64,000 nt of DNA from Lentimicrobium saccharophilum (GTDB taxonomy: Bacteria > Bacteroidota > Bacteroidia > Bacteroidales > Lentimicrobiaceae). Where the stretch lies: NCBI RefSeq assembly GCF_001192835.1, contig NZ_DF968182.1, positions 843,748 to 907,747 on the forward strand. Direction: 5' to 3'. A program made the translations under genes and the position numbers. Below are positions 44,829 to 53,441 of the stretch, one piece after another. The notes beneath the pieces were generated by a model, which was not told the origin of the DNA, ran no database searches, and worked only from the letters and a program-made list of their open reading frames with translations. How positions within the stretch are numbered: the stretch's first letter is position 1; the number at the start of each line of letters is the position of its first letter.

Positions 44829-46610
44829 ATGACAAAAGTTTCCCGTTTGTTCGATCTTTTGCCACACTATTCAGAAGTCTATCAGCCTAAGGATGATGTC
44901 ATTGCCGGAAAGGAAGACGGAATCTGGCGGAAATATTCCATTACCGAGTACCGCCGCATTGCTGACGCCATCAGTTATGCCTTGCTTTACTCGGGAATCG
45001 GGAAAGGAGATATGGTGGCCACCATTATGCCCAGCAGACCGGAATGGAATTTTATTGATATGGGCATTATGCAGGCAGGTGCGGTGCATGTCCCGATTTA
45101 TCCGACCATCAGTGAGTCAGATTATAAGTATATCCTGAGTCATGCCGGGATTAAGATGCTGTTTATTTCCGGGAAGGATATATACAGGAAGATTGAACAT
45201 ATTATTCCTGAAGTGCAGAGCCTGACTGCGGTATATTCGGTTAAAGAAGTTAACGGGTTGCGCCTGTTGGATGATTTTATAACTATGGGGCTTGAACATC
45301 CTGCGGTGGAGGCTTTGTCAGATATCAAAAAAACGATAAGGCCTGACGACCTGGCAACACTTATCTATACCTCCGGCACTACCGGAAATCCTAAAGGGGT
45401 AATGCTTTCGCATGACAATATTCTTAGCAATGTGATAGCAGTTTCTCACATACCTCCGGTAGGTGAAAATGGGAAAGCTGTAAGTTATCTGCCGCTCTGT
45501 CATGTGTATGAACGCATGCTTAACTATATGTACCAGTATCTGGGAATATCGGTTTATTATGCCGAGAATGTGGCTTCCATTGCCGAGAATATGCGCGAAG
45601 TGAAACCAGATATACTTTCTACCGTTCCCCGCCTGCTTGAGAAGATTTACGATAAAATCATCATGAATGGCAGGAAACTCGGCGGTATCAAAAAGATTAT
45701 CTTTTTCTGGGCTGTGAACCTGGGTCTTAAATATGAACTCTACGGAGCCAATGGGTGGTATTATGAACTGAAGCTAAAACTGGCCAATAAGCTTGTTTTC
45801 AGCAAATGGAGGGCAGCCCTGGGTAACAACATGAAAGTCATAGTGTCAGGAGGTGCTGCCCTGCAACCAAGGCTTTCGAGGGTCTTCTGGGCTGCGGGCA
45901 TTCCCGTACTGGAAGGTTATGGCCTTACGGAAACCTCTCCGGTTATTGCTGTAAGTGATTTCAGCGAACAGGGCATAAGTTTCGGAACCGTGGGGCGGGT
46001 GCTGAAAGGCGTGGAGGTGATGATTGCCAACGATGGTGAAATTCTGGCAAAAGGCCGGAATATCATGATGGGCTATTACAAAGAAGACGAACTTACAAAG
46101 TCGGCCATCGATCCGGAAGGTTGGTTTCATACCGGCGATATCGGGAAAATTGAACCTGAGGGTCACCTGAGGATAACCGGACGAAAGAAGGAAATTTTCA
46201 AGACCTCACTCGGGAAATACATCAGCCCCGAGCAACTGGAAAACAAGTTCAAGGAATCTCCCTTCATTGATACATTGATGGTGTTGGGAGAAAACCAGAA
46301 ATTTGCAGCAGCACTGATCGTCCCTGATTTCAATCACCTTAAAAGCTGGTGTGCCATCAAGGAAGTGCCTTATACCACCGATGCGGAAATGGTTAATCTG
46401 CCCCGTATCAGGAAACGGTTTCAGGTTGAAATTGACAAGTACAATAAGTTTTTCGGGGCAACTGAGCAGGTTAAGCGCTTCGAACTCCTTGATAAGGAAT
46501 GGACTGTTGATACCGGAGAACTTACAGCCTCGCTTAAACTGCGGCGCGGTTATATCTCGGAAAAATACAGTGAGCGGATTCAGAAGATTTTTGACATAGA
46601 AGAAGCGTAA
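44829..46610 (+). CDS. Long-chain acyl-CoA synthetase 2 (AMP-forming)
   Basis: A 593-residue paralogue of the preceding gene that begins similarly (TKVSRLFDLLPHYSEVYQPK). It keeps LIYTSGTTGNPKGVMLSH, YGLTETSPVIAV, GWFHTGDIG, ITGRKKEIFKTSLGKYI and the catalytic lysine context GELTASLKLRR. No motif is damaged, so it should be active. It is the middle gene of the tandem set and closely resembles synthetase 1 by eye across the whole length. Confidence 0.92.
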   Translation: MTKVSRLFDLLPHYSEVYQPKDDVIAGKEDGIWRKYSITEYRRIADAISYALLYSGIGKGDMVATIMPSRPEWNFIDMGIMQAGAVHVPIYPTISESDYKYILSHAGIKMLFISGKDIYRKIEHIIPEVQSLTAVYSVKEVNGLRLLDDFITMGLEHPAVEALSDIKKTIRPDDLATLIYTSGTTGNPKGVMLSHDNILSNVIAVSHIPPVGENGKAVSYLPLCHVYERMLNYMYQYLGISVYYAENVASIAENMREVKPDILSTVPRLLEKIYDKIIMNGRKLGGIKKIIFFWAVNLGLKYELYGANGWYYELKLKLANKLVFSKWRAALGNNMKVIVSGGAALQPRLSRVFWAAGIPVLEGYGLTETSPVIAVSDFSEQGISFGTVGRVLKGVEVMIANDGEILAKGRNIMMGYYKEDELTKSAIDPEGWFHTGDIGKIEPEGHLRITGRKKEIFKTSLGKYISPEQLENKFKESPFIDTLMVLGENQKFAAALIVPDFNHLKSWCAIKEVPYTTDAEMVNLPRIRKRFQVEIDKYNKFFGATEQVKRFELLDKEWTVDTGELTASLKLRRGYISEKYSERIQKIFDIEEA

Positions 46611-46651
46611 GCCGTTAATAATTTAACCGGTTAATTTTAGTGCGGATGGAA

Positions 46652-48490
46652 ATGGTGACCCGCATATTTGATCTTCTTCATCTATACCGGGGAACGTATG
46701 CCGGTAAAGAAGATGTATTTGCCTCGAAATCCCAGGGGAAATGGGTTAATATTTCTGCTTCGGGCTACATCAAACAAGCTGATTGTGTCAGTTACGCGCT
46801 TATGGCGCTTGGAATTTGTCCGGGTGACAGGGTTGCTACTATTATGGGCAACAGTCCTTTATGGAATTTTCTGGATATGGGCATTCTTCAGACCGGTGGT
46901 GTGCATGTGCCGGTTTATCCTACTTTAAGTATTGAAAATTATCGATTTATTTTTAGGGATGCGAGGGTAAGGGTCTTGTTTATCGGTTGCCGGGCTGCCT
47001 ATCAGCGGATCAAACCTGTTTTGAATGAACTGCCCGATCTCCAGGCTTATTTTGTACTCGAAAAGCAGAAAGGACTGAAAGATTGGTCAGACCTGATAAG
47101 ACTTGGCAGAAAAAATTCCAATAAGGAATTGCTTGGGTCAATCCGGTCAGCAATAAGGCCGGAGGATCTTGCCACCCTGATCTATACTTCCGGAACAACG
47201 GGCAGACCTAAGGGAGTGATGCTTTCTCATTTCAATATGGTAAGTAATTTCACTGCCGTAAGCCAGATACTGGATGGCAGGGAGGTTAACCGGGCATTGA
47301 GTTTCCTGCCGCTCTGTCATGTTTATGAGCGGATGCTCAACTACATGTATCAGTATATGGGAATTTCGGTTTACTATGCTGAAAGCCTTGACCGCTTGCG
47401 TGAGAACATGCGTGAAGTAAGACCTGAAATGTTTTGTGCTGTACCCAGGGTAATTGAAAAGAGTTATGCCACCATTCTCAGAAAAGGTCGAAACCTGAAG
47501 GGAATACAAAAACTCATTTTCTTTTGGGCACTCAACCTCGGACACCGGTTCGATTTCCATCTTACCCGCAGGTGGGCCTTCCGTTTGAAGCTGCTTCTTG
47601 CCGACCGGCTTGTATTCCGCCATTGGCGACGGGCATTTGGTGACAGGTTAAAAATCATCGTTTCAGGGGGAGCACCCCTTCACCCAAAACTGGCAAGGGT
47701 TTTCTGGGCCGCCGGAATTCAGGTAATCGAAGGGTACGGGCTTACGGAAACTTCTCCGGTAATTGCCGTGGGTACCTTTGAGCAGGGAGGAGTCAGATTC
47801 GGTACGGTGGGCCGGCCTTTGCCGGGGGTGGAACTGAAACTGGCTGAGGATGGCGAAATTCTGGTTAAAGGTCCTAATGTGATGATGGGTTATTATAACC
47901 GGCCCGACCGCAATGCGGAGGTTTTTGATGAAGAGGGGTGGTTCCATACCGGTGATATCGGAGAACTTGTAAACGGACAGTATCTGAAGATCACCGACCG
48001 TAAGAAGGAAATATTCAAAACCTCATTGGGAAAATATATTGCCCCTCAGGTGATTGAAAACCGGATCAAAGAATCTCCTTTTATCGAAAGTGCGATGGTT
48101 ATCGGGGAGAATCGTAATTATCCATCAGCACTGATTGTGCCCAATTTTGAATATCTCCGTTCGTGGTGCGAGGCCAAGGGCATTGAATACAGCACAAATG
48201 CTGAAATGTCGAAAACTGAACTGGTGATTCAGAGAATTCAGCGTGAAATCAACGAACTGAATGAAACCCTGGATCATACCTGGCAGGTGAGAAAGTTCAT
48301 CCTGATGGAAAAAGAATGGTCGGTAGAGTCGGGAGAACTCTCGCCTACCCTGAAGGTGAGAAGAACCTATATGCAGGAAAAGTATGCCGCACTTATCGCC
48401 GGTATGTATGGAGAGCAGATCAATTATCAGCCGCGGCGCCGTGGCAGGAAAGAAAAAAAAACGGGGAAAGGATTTATCCGTAAGAAATAG
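46652..48490 (+). CDS. Long-chain acyl-CoA synthetase 3 (AMP-forming)
   Basis: About 612 residues. All adenylation motifs are present (LIYTSGTTGRPKGVMLSH, YGLTETSPVIAV, GWFHTGDIG, ITDRKKEIFKTSLGKYI, GELSPTLKVRR). It is more diverged than the other two, more arginine-rich, and ends in a strongly basic tail (RRRGRKEKKTGKGFIRKK) that they lack, perhaps for membrane or nucleic-acid contact. The longest frame begins with GTG 46640; the ATGs at 46646 and 46652 are possible, and 46652 (MVTRIFDLL) aligns best with the paralogue N-termini. No clear terminator follows. Confidence 0.9.
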   Translation: MVTRIFDLLHLYRGTYAGKEDVFASKSQGKWVNISASGYIKQADCVSYALMALGICPGDRVATIMGNSPLWNFLDMGILQTGGVHVPVYPTLSIENYRFIFRDARVRVLFIGCRAAYQRIKPVLNELPDLQAYFVLEKQKGLKDWSDLIRLGRKNSNKELLGSIRSAIRPEDLATLIYTSGTTGRPKGVMLSHFNMVSNFTAVSQILDGREVNRALSFLPLCHVYERMLNYMYQYMGISVYYAESLDRLRENMREVRPEMFCAVPRVIEKSYATILRKGRNLKGIQKLIFFWALNLGHRFDFHLTRRWAFRLKLLLADRLVFRHWRRAFGDRLKIIVSGGAPLHPKLARVFWAAGIQVIEGYGLTETSPVIAVGTFEQGGVRFGTVGRPLPGVELKLAEDGEILVKGPNVMMGYYNRPDRNAEVFDEEGWFHTGDIGELVNGQYLKITDRKKEIFKTSLGKYIAPQVIENRIKESPFIESAMVIGENRNYPSALIVPNFEYLRSWCEAKGIEYSTNAEMSKTELVIQRIQREINELNETLDHTWQVRKFILMEKEWSVESGELSPTLKVRRTYMQEKYAALIAGMYGEQINYQPRRRGRKEKKTGKGFIRKK

Positions 48491-48656
48491 GCTGTGTTTC
48501 ACGGCTTCCTGTTAGCCTCCTTCCCGGCAATTTCACTCCATAAGAATTCCGTTAAAACTAAGGCAGTCTCAGAATCTCTTTTGCCGATAAGGGGTAACCA
48601 TAATTATATTCATTTATTATACCCGTTTTTCCGGCACCCCAGTGGTTCTGGCCCTG

Positions 48657-49661
48657 TTAATGCAGAATCTTGTATATGAGTTCTTTCGTTAATTCTCCGT
48701 CGGTAGCTGAACCTGCATCAACGCCCTTGCTTTTAAGGTCATATTCCCTGAGCAGGCCGATAATCTCTACGACCTTTCCAGGGCTGTAACAGCGAACGGC
48801 AGTCTTGTAGTCATTCAGAAAATATGCCTGAACACCCAATACCGATGCGGCCTCAGCATCAGATTTACTTCTGACTGAATGATAGAGCAGCACCTTTGAA
48901 AAAAAGTGAAACAACAGGATCACATTTTTTATCAGGGGATTCTCCTTTGGATTTGAAGCAAAGTAGGCGATGATCCGGTTTGCTTTAGGGATATTTCTGT
49001 TAACCAGCGCTTTCTGCAACTCGAAAAAATTATAGTCTTTACTGATGCCGATGTTGTCTTCAACCAGTTTTTCCGTGATCAGACTTCCTTTGGGCAGATT
49101 GATATATAATTTGCCAAGTTCATTCGATACTTTGCTCAGGTCATTGCCCAGGGCGTCGGAGATCATACTTGAAGCTTTTGGGCTGATGGAGTAGCCGCTG
49201 GTTTCAACCTGTGCCACGATCCAGCCCGGAATCTTTTCCTCATAAATTCTGGCTGAATCAAAAACCACCCCTTTTTTATCAATTAGTTTATAGATAGACT
49301 TTCGTTTGTCGAATTTTTTGTATTTGTAGCAAAGAACCAGGATGGTGGTATTCAGTGGTTTCTCGATGTATGGTATCAGGTCGTCGAGGGTTTTTATTTC
49401 CTGAGCTTCTTTAACGATGACAACCTGGTGGCTCGACATCATCGGATAGCGCTTGGCGTGGTCAAGGATGATACTTGCATTCACATCGCGGCCGTAAAGA
49501 ATTGTCTGGTTAAATTCCTTTTCAATGTCACTGAGCACTTCCCGTTCAATGGCATCGCTTATCAGGTCAATAAAATAGGGCTCTTCGCCGCTCAGCAGAT
49601 ACACAGGATAATAAATCCGCTTTTTCAGGTCAGACAGGATACGGTTGAAATCAGTGGTCAT
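48657..49661 (-). CDS. holA: DNA polymerase III subunit delta
   Basis: HolA is the clamp-loader subunit that opens the sliding clamp. The 334-residue protein shows the family layout: N-terminal VYLLSGEEPYFIDLISDAIE (about residues 18-37), the DAKRYPMMSSHQVVIVKEAQ-like core, a long helical C-terminus with SMISDALGNDLSKVSNELGKL, and the C-terminal collar domain. The degenerate, non-ATP-binding P-loop is normal for delta. It starts 12 bases after the amn stop and is probably co-transcribed with it. Confidence 0.92.
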   Translation of the reverse strand: MTTDFNRILSDLKKRIYYPVYLLSGEEPYFIDLISDAIEREVLSDIEKEFNQTILYGRDVNASIILDHAKRYPMMSSHQVVIVKEAQEIKTLDDLIPYIEKPLNTTILVLCYKYKKFDKRKSIYKLIDKKGVVFDSARIYEEKIPGWIVAQVETSGYSISPKASSMISDALGNDLSKVSNELGKLYINLPKGSLITEKLVEDNIGISKDYNFFELQKALVNRNIPKANRIIAYFASNPKENPLIKNVILLFHFFSKVLLYHSVRSKSDAEAASVLGVQAYFLNDYKTAVRCYSPGKVVEIIGLLREYDLKSKGVDAGSATDGELTKELIYKILH

Positions 49662-49673
49662 GAGATGATTTGA

Positions 49674-50444
49674 TCAGAAACGAAGGTGCTTTACCGTTAA
49701 ACCTCTATTGATAAGTTGCTTGAGGGATTCAATGCCGATTTTAAGGTGGATTTCAACAAACTCCTCTGTAACGTGCCTGTCGCTTTCCTCGGTTTTAACA
49801 CCCGAAGAGATCATTGGCTGATCCGATACCAGCAAAAGGGCCCCTGTGGGGATTTCATTGAAAAACCCAACACTGAATATTGTTGCGGTTTCCATATCAA
49901 TGGCCATGGCCCTGATTGAACGAAGGTATTCTTTAAAAACATCATCATGCTCCCAAACCCGCCGGTTGGTGGTGTATACTGTTCCGGTCCAGTAGTCCCG
50001 GTTGAAATCCCGGATGGTTGTGGATATGGCTTTCTGCAGGCTGAAGGCCGGCAGGGCAGGCACCTCATGAGGGAAATAATCATCGGAGGTTCCTTCGCCG
50101 CGGATAGCAGCGATGGGTAGTATGAGGTCGCCGAGTTCCGCCCTGTGTTTGAGGCCACCGCATTTGCCGAGAAACAAAACGGCCTGGGGCCTGATGCTTC
50201 CGAGCAGGTCCATTATGGTCGCTGCATTGGCACTTCCCATGCCGAAATTGATCATGGTGATATCTCCGGCCGTTGCACTCGGCATGGCCCTGTTTACGCC
50301 CCTAATTTCAACATTGTTCCAGTGGGCAAAAAGTTCAAGGTAATGGCTGAAGTTTGTCAGCAATATATACCCGCCAAACTCCTGAAGAGAAGTGCCTGTA
50401 TATCTCGGGAGCCAGTTCTCTGTGATTTCCTGTTTGGTTTTCAT
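49674..50444 (-). CDS. amn: AMP nucleosidase (short Bacteroidota form)
   Basis: This enzyme hydrolyses AMP to adenine and ribose 5-phosphate. The 256-residue protein consists of the nucleoside-phosphorylase-like domain alone: NFGMGSANAATIMDLL (phosphate-site region, about residues 66-81), VLFLGKCGGLK, and the ribose-contacting IDMETATIFSVGF with the conserved Met-Glu pair. E. coli Amn is about twice as long; the short form is usual in this phylum. It is divergent from the HsdR-N gene and upstream of holA. Confidence 0.88.
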   Translation of the reverse strand: MKTKQEITENWLPRYTGTSLQEFGGYILLTNFSHYLELFAHWNNVEIRGVNRAMPSATAGDITMINFGMGSANAATIMDLLGSIRPQAVLFLGKCGGLKHRAELGDLILPIAAIRGEGTSDDYFPHEVPALPAFSLQKAISTTIRDFNRDYWTGTVYTTNRRVWEHDDVFKEYLRSIRAMAIDMETATIFSVGFFNEIPTGALLLVSDQPMISSGVKTEESDRHVTEEFVEIHLKIGIESLKQLINRGLTVKHLRF

Positions 50445-50491
50445 GCCCGGCCTGTCATTTAAGTGCTTTGAACAAATAACTTATTTTATTG

Positions 50492-50499
50492 CAAATGTA
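50492..50499 (-). promoter_or_regulatory. -7 box of the amn-holA operon
   Basis: TACATTTG on the minus strand, 47 bases upstream of the amn ATG and only 28 bases from the divergent gene start. No convincing -33 box. Confidence 0.5.
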
Positions 50500-50527
50500 A
50501 GGTTTTTGATATAATGTTGCAGTTATA

Positions 50528-51016
50528 ATGCAATACAGACCCTCAACCATGCAACCGCTGAATTTTCCGGGTTACAAATTCAGGATCAGAGAAACATCTC
50601 AGCGACGTGAGATTTTTGACCCTTTGCGCAGACGATTTGTAGCCCTTACCCCTGAAGAGTGGGTCCGGCAGCACCTCATTCAGTATCTCTGTATTGACAG
50701 GAAAGTACCCGAACACATGGTCGCATCTGAGCGTGGTCTCAGGGTAAACCGTATGCCTCGCCGTTTTGATCTGCTGGTATTTGCGCCTGACGGACGTCCG
50801 GTGATGATTGCAGAATGCAAGGCTCCCAAGGTTCCGCTAACCGAAGAGGTTTTTTTTCAGGCATCTGCATATAATCTGGCATTGAAGGTTGATTATTTGT
50901 TAATTACCAATGGGATAGAGCATTATTGCGCAAAAGTGAACTACCAGGATAAGCAGCTGGATTTTTGCAGTGATATCCCGGAGTATGCTGTTTTGTGCGG
51001 TAATAACCTTTTATAA
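50528..51016 (+). CDS. Stand-alone HsdR N-terminal (PD-(D/E)XK) domain protein
   Basis: A 162-residue protein resembling only the nuclease domain of type I restriction subunit R. The catalytic pattern is visible as RRFDLLVF (Asp, about residue 81) and MIAECKAP (Glu-x-Lys, about 98-100), with a QASAYNLAL helix after it. There is no helicase domain and no hsdM or hsdS nearby, so this is not a restriction system. Conserved lone copies occur next to housekeeping genes in Bacteroidota; function is unknown. An internal ATG (codon 8, MQPLNFPGYKF) is an alternative start. Confidence 0.8.
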   Translation: MQYRPSTMQPLNFPGYKFRIRETSQRREIFDPLRRRFVALTPEEWVRQHLIQYLCIDRKVPEHMVASERGLRVNRMPRRFDLLVFAPDGRPVMIAECKAPKVPLTEEVFFQASAYNLALKVDYLLITNGIEHYCAKVNYQDKQLDFCSDIPEYAVLCGNNLL

Positions 51017-51036
51017 TGACCGGTTCTGATACTTTT

Positions 51037-51744
51037 TCAGGTGGCAGGAGGAATCTGTGGAAACTGCGTTGAAGCACAGATGTTTCTGAGGTCCTGAAAT
51101 ACAGGATTGAAATTGTTTTCCAGGATGTATTTCGCCAGATCAAAAACCGGCAATTGCGCGCGGTCGATAATAGCCGAATCTGCGGTACAGATTATCCCTT
51201 CAGTAGCCGAAGTAAGTTCTGCATCTGCCTTGTCTGTCATCAGTATACGGCAATTGACGGATGCATGGCCGGATAATTCATCGGCAACCGATGCCAATTG
51301 GTCGGCCCGGTTAATCTGATTATCAGCATAAAAAATTATGCCTGCGGGTCGGAAACTTTCGAGTGTTTTAAAAACCAGCTCAACTGATCTGAGAAACAAA
51401 TGCTCAGGAATCTTTTTTCCATGAAATCCTGATGCATCCCTTAAAACACCATCGCAGGAAATAAAGACCCTTTTACCGGTTAGGTAACTTACGATGATCA
51501 GGCATTGGTTAAAATAGTCAACATGGAAAAGGCTCCCTGCCGGCGGCAGACCGCAAAGCTTTGCCAGTCTGTTCTGTGCAGTTTCAGGCAGGGTGATCCC
51601 CCGGAAAAGCATCGTTCTTTCTGCGGCATCAAGTTGATATCTGTCACAGATCAGCTTCAAAACGCTTTTTGCAGGATATTTTCTTGCGCGGAAATCCAGG
51701 TAATCCCTGATGGCATCACAAAAGTGAACCGAAAACTTGTCCAT
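51037..51744 (-). CDS. DUF434 domain-containing protein
   Basis: A 235-residue protein with the DUF434-like N-terminal helical domain (about 1-60; YPAKSVLKLICDRYQLDAAERTMLFRG) followed by a DUF5616-like alpha/beta domain (about 70-200; VDYFNQCLIIVSYLTGKRVF, CDGVLRDASGFHG, IIFYADNQINRADQLA). Similar proteins are found in archaea and Bacteroidota; the C-terminal acidic residues look like a nuclease or phosphoesterase-type site, but function is unknown. It is convergent with the HsdR-N gene and divergent from yqaE. Confidence 0.7.
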   Translation of the reverse strand: MDKFSVHFCDAIRDYLDFRARKYPAKSVLKLICDRYQLDAAERTMLFRGITLPETAQNRLAKLCGLPPAGSLFHVDYFNQCLIIVSYLTGKRVFISCDGVLRDASGFHGKKIPEHLFLRSVELVFKTLESFRPAGIIFYADNQINRADQLASVADELSGHASVNCRILMTDKADAELTSATEGIICTADSAIIDRAQLPVFDLAKYILENNFNPVFQDLRNICASTQFPQIPPAT

Positions 51745-51816
51745 ATCCCCAAACTTACAAAATATACATAAGATTTTCGGGCAATATCATTATTTTTGAC
51801 CAAAATTAAGGTTGAT

Positions 51817-51969
51817 ATGTCCATTCTCCGCGTTCTGCTGGCCATTATTTTTCCTCCCCTTGCCGTGCTGGATAAAGGGTGCGGCTCATTTCTCATTGTT
51901 TTTATACTTACCCTTGCCGGTTGGATTCCAGGGGTTATTGCCGCGCTCATTATTCTCAATAAGCGCTAA
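51817..51969 (+). CDS. YqaE/Pmp3-family small membrane protein
   Basis: A 50-residue protein, MSILRVLLAIIFPPLAVLDK and so on to NKR. It has two hydrophobic helices (about 3-17 and 25-46) and the family motif FPPLAVLDKGCG followed by LTLAGWIPGVIAAL. Members are stress-inducible proteolipids in yeast, plants and bacteria that influence membrane potential. A -7-like TATTTTTG lies at 51791-51798, 18 bases before the ATG. The gene is too short for ordinary ORF cut-offs. Confidence 0.9.
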   Translation: MSILRVLLAIIFPPLAVLDKGCGSFLIVFILTLAGWIPGVIAALIILNKR

Positions 51970-52037
51970 CTGGCCATAATCAGTATTGCCTGGATTTTTT
52001 TCCGTTGCCCGGCATTAAGTTAACCTTTGGTACAAGT

Positions 52038-52075
52038 AAAAAAAACAGCTGAACAATGTTGTTTTTGTTCAGCTG
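52038..52075 (-). terminator. Terminator of the TPR protein gene
   Basis: CAGCTGAACAA and TTGTTCAGCTG form an 11-bp perfect stem; on the minus strand it is followed by eight T. It lies between convergent yqaE and the TPR gene. Confidence 0.9.
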
Positions 52076-52117
52076 CTTTTGATCACCCTTTCAGGGTTAT
52101 TTCAGAACCTGAGGCTA

Positions 52118-53095
52118 TCAGCTGCACTTCAGGACAGTCTTAATCTGGTAGTTGGCAGATTCGGCCAGGGGGCCGACAGCGGCCTTTTTGAAAGAAGCAC
52201 AGGCATCTCCGGTTGACCCTTTTCCTGCCTGGGCCATACCGATCTCAAAATGGAATCTGGCTTGCTTGGCGGGAGTATTTTCTTCAAGTGCCATTCCTTT
52301 TTCTGCAGTGGCTATGGCATCATCCCAACGCGAGAGTTTGTTGTAAGCTACAGCGAAAAGGTAAAATGCTTCAGGATTGCTTTCGGAGTATTTAACCGAT
52401 TCATTCAGCATTTCTACCGTGGCATTGAAATCATTTTTCTTGAAAGCGGCATTGGCGTCAACAATCAGATTGTCGCTCATAAATTTACGGGCCTGCTCTA
52501 CGGTTTTTGAGTCATTGGTTTTTAAACCAGCTTCGATGGCAGCATCCATGGCAGCTTTCATCTCATCATTCTTGTTCTGCTTGTTGTAAACAAGTCCTTT
52601 GCTGAGGTGAGCACCGGCAAAATCCGGGTCATAACCCAATGCTTTTTCAAAACTTTCCAGCGCTTCAATGTATTTGCCTGCCTTGTATTCATTATTGCCT
52701 TTTACACGGTATAACTTGGGCAGAAGGTCATCGGCTTTTGCCTGAATGCCGTTATCGCCGAACTCAACTGCATAGTTGTGCGCAAGTTCAAAGTTGGTGA
52801 TGGCTTCATCAATTTTTTTCTCCTTATACAATGCAGTCGCATGATTGTATTGAAGAACCGGAACCTGTTGCCTTGAAAGCGTTAGAATTTCCTGAGCCTC
52901 AGGTCCTGCTTTTTCCGCAATCGAAGCTGCCTGCAACAATGCTTCAACTGCTTTGGGAAGGTCGGATGCGGCAAGTTCCACACCACGGTTATAGGCATTG
53001 GTTGCATCTTCGATGGATTGGGCAGTAGCCAGGTTTAAACTAAGCGTGAGCGCAACAACAGCAACAAAGGCCTTTAACATTTTTCCTTTTTTCAT
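52118..53095 (-). CDS. Exported tetratricopeptide-repeat protein
   Basis: A 325-residue protein beginning MKKGKMLKAFVAVVALTLSL with a signal peptide cut after ATA-Q (about residue 26). The mature part is helical, with about six TPR units (for example YNHATALYKEKKIDEAITNF and YIEALESFEKALGYDPDFAG). It is probably periplasmic or outer-membrane associated; partners are unknown. The longest frame (53134) starts inside a -7 box, so ATG 53095 is used. It is monocistronic. Confidence 0.85.
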   Translation of the reverse strand: MKKGKMLKAFVAVVALTLSLNLATAQSIEDATNAYNRGVELAASDLPKAVEALLQAASIAEKAGPEAQEILTLSRQQVPVLQYNHATALYKEKKIDEAITNFELAHNYAVEFGDNGIQAKADDLLPKLYRVKGNNEYKAGKYIEALESFEKALGYDPDFAGAHLSKGLVYNKQNKNDEMKAAMDAAIEAGLKTNDSKTVEQARKFMSDNLIVDANAAFKKNDFNATVEMLNESVKYSESNPEAFYLFAVAYNKLSRWDDAIATAEKGMALEENTPAKQARFHFEIGMAQAGKGSTGDACASFKKAAVGPLAESANYQIKTVLKCS

Positions 53096-53131
53096 TTGTA
53101 TTCTGGTTTGGTTAAAAATTACACTTGCCGG

Positions 53132-53139
53132 CAAATATA
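53132..53139 (-). promoter_or_regulatory. -7 box of the exported TPR gene
   Basis: TATATTTG on the minus strand, 36 bases upstream of ATG 53095. A TTTG lies only 13 bases further upstream, shorter than usual spacing. Confidence 0.6.
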
Positions 53140-53388
53140 ACTAATTACATGCCAAACATTGTATATAAGTTTCATAAAAAATGATAAATGCAGTCATTAA
53201 TACAATTGCATTCAAAAGGATATTCAATAATATCGCGGCATATCTTTTAAGTCCGGATTGAATTGAGCGAATGAGAGATTGTAACCGGTGAATTAATCTG
53301 ATCTGCAGGGAATAATCAGTCAATAAGCGTTCGTAATTCCCTGTATCGGTTAACGTTGCAAGGCATGAATAAAAATCCGGTTTAGGGA
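53140..53388. other. Non-coding spacer between divergent promoters
   Basis: About 250 AT-rich bases between the TPR gene promoter (minus) and the next promoter (plus). A 114-codon minus-strand open frame covers it but has no protein-like character. No structured element was seen. Confidence 0.5.
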
Positions 53389-53417
53389 TTGAACAATCAA
53401 ATTTTATTATACATTTG
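53389..53417 (+). promoter_or_regulatory. Promoter of the 53442 gene
   Basis: TTG (53389-53391) and TACATTTG (53410-53417) are 18 bases apart. The TTG of the longest frame (53415) is part of the -7 box; ATG 53442 follows 24 bases later. Confidence 0.7.
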
Positions 53418-53441
53418 CAATGCGAAAAAATTTTATTTCTT

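Noticed and set aside
50528-51016. Type I restriction-modification system
   Set aside because: Only the HsdR N-terminal domain is present; helicase, HsdM and HsdS are missing and the neighbours are housekeeping genes.
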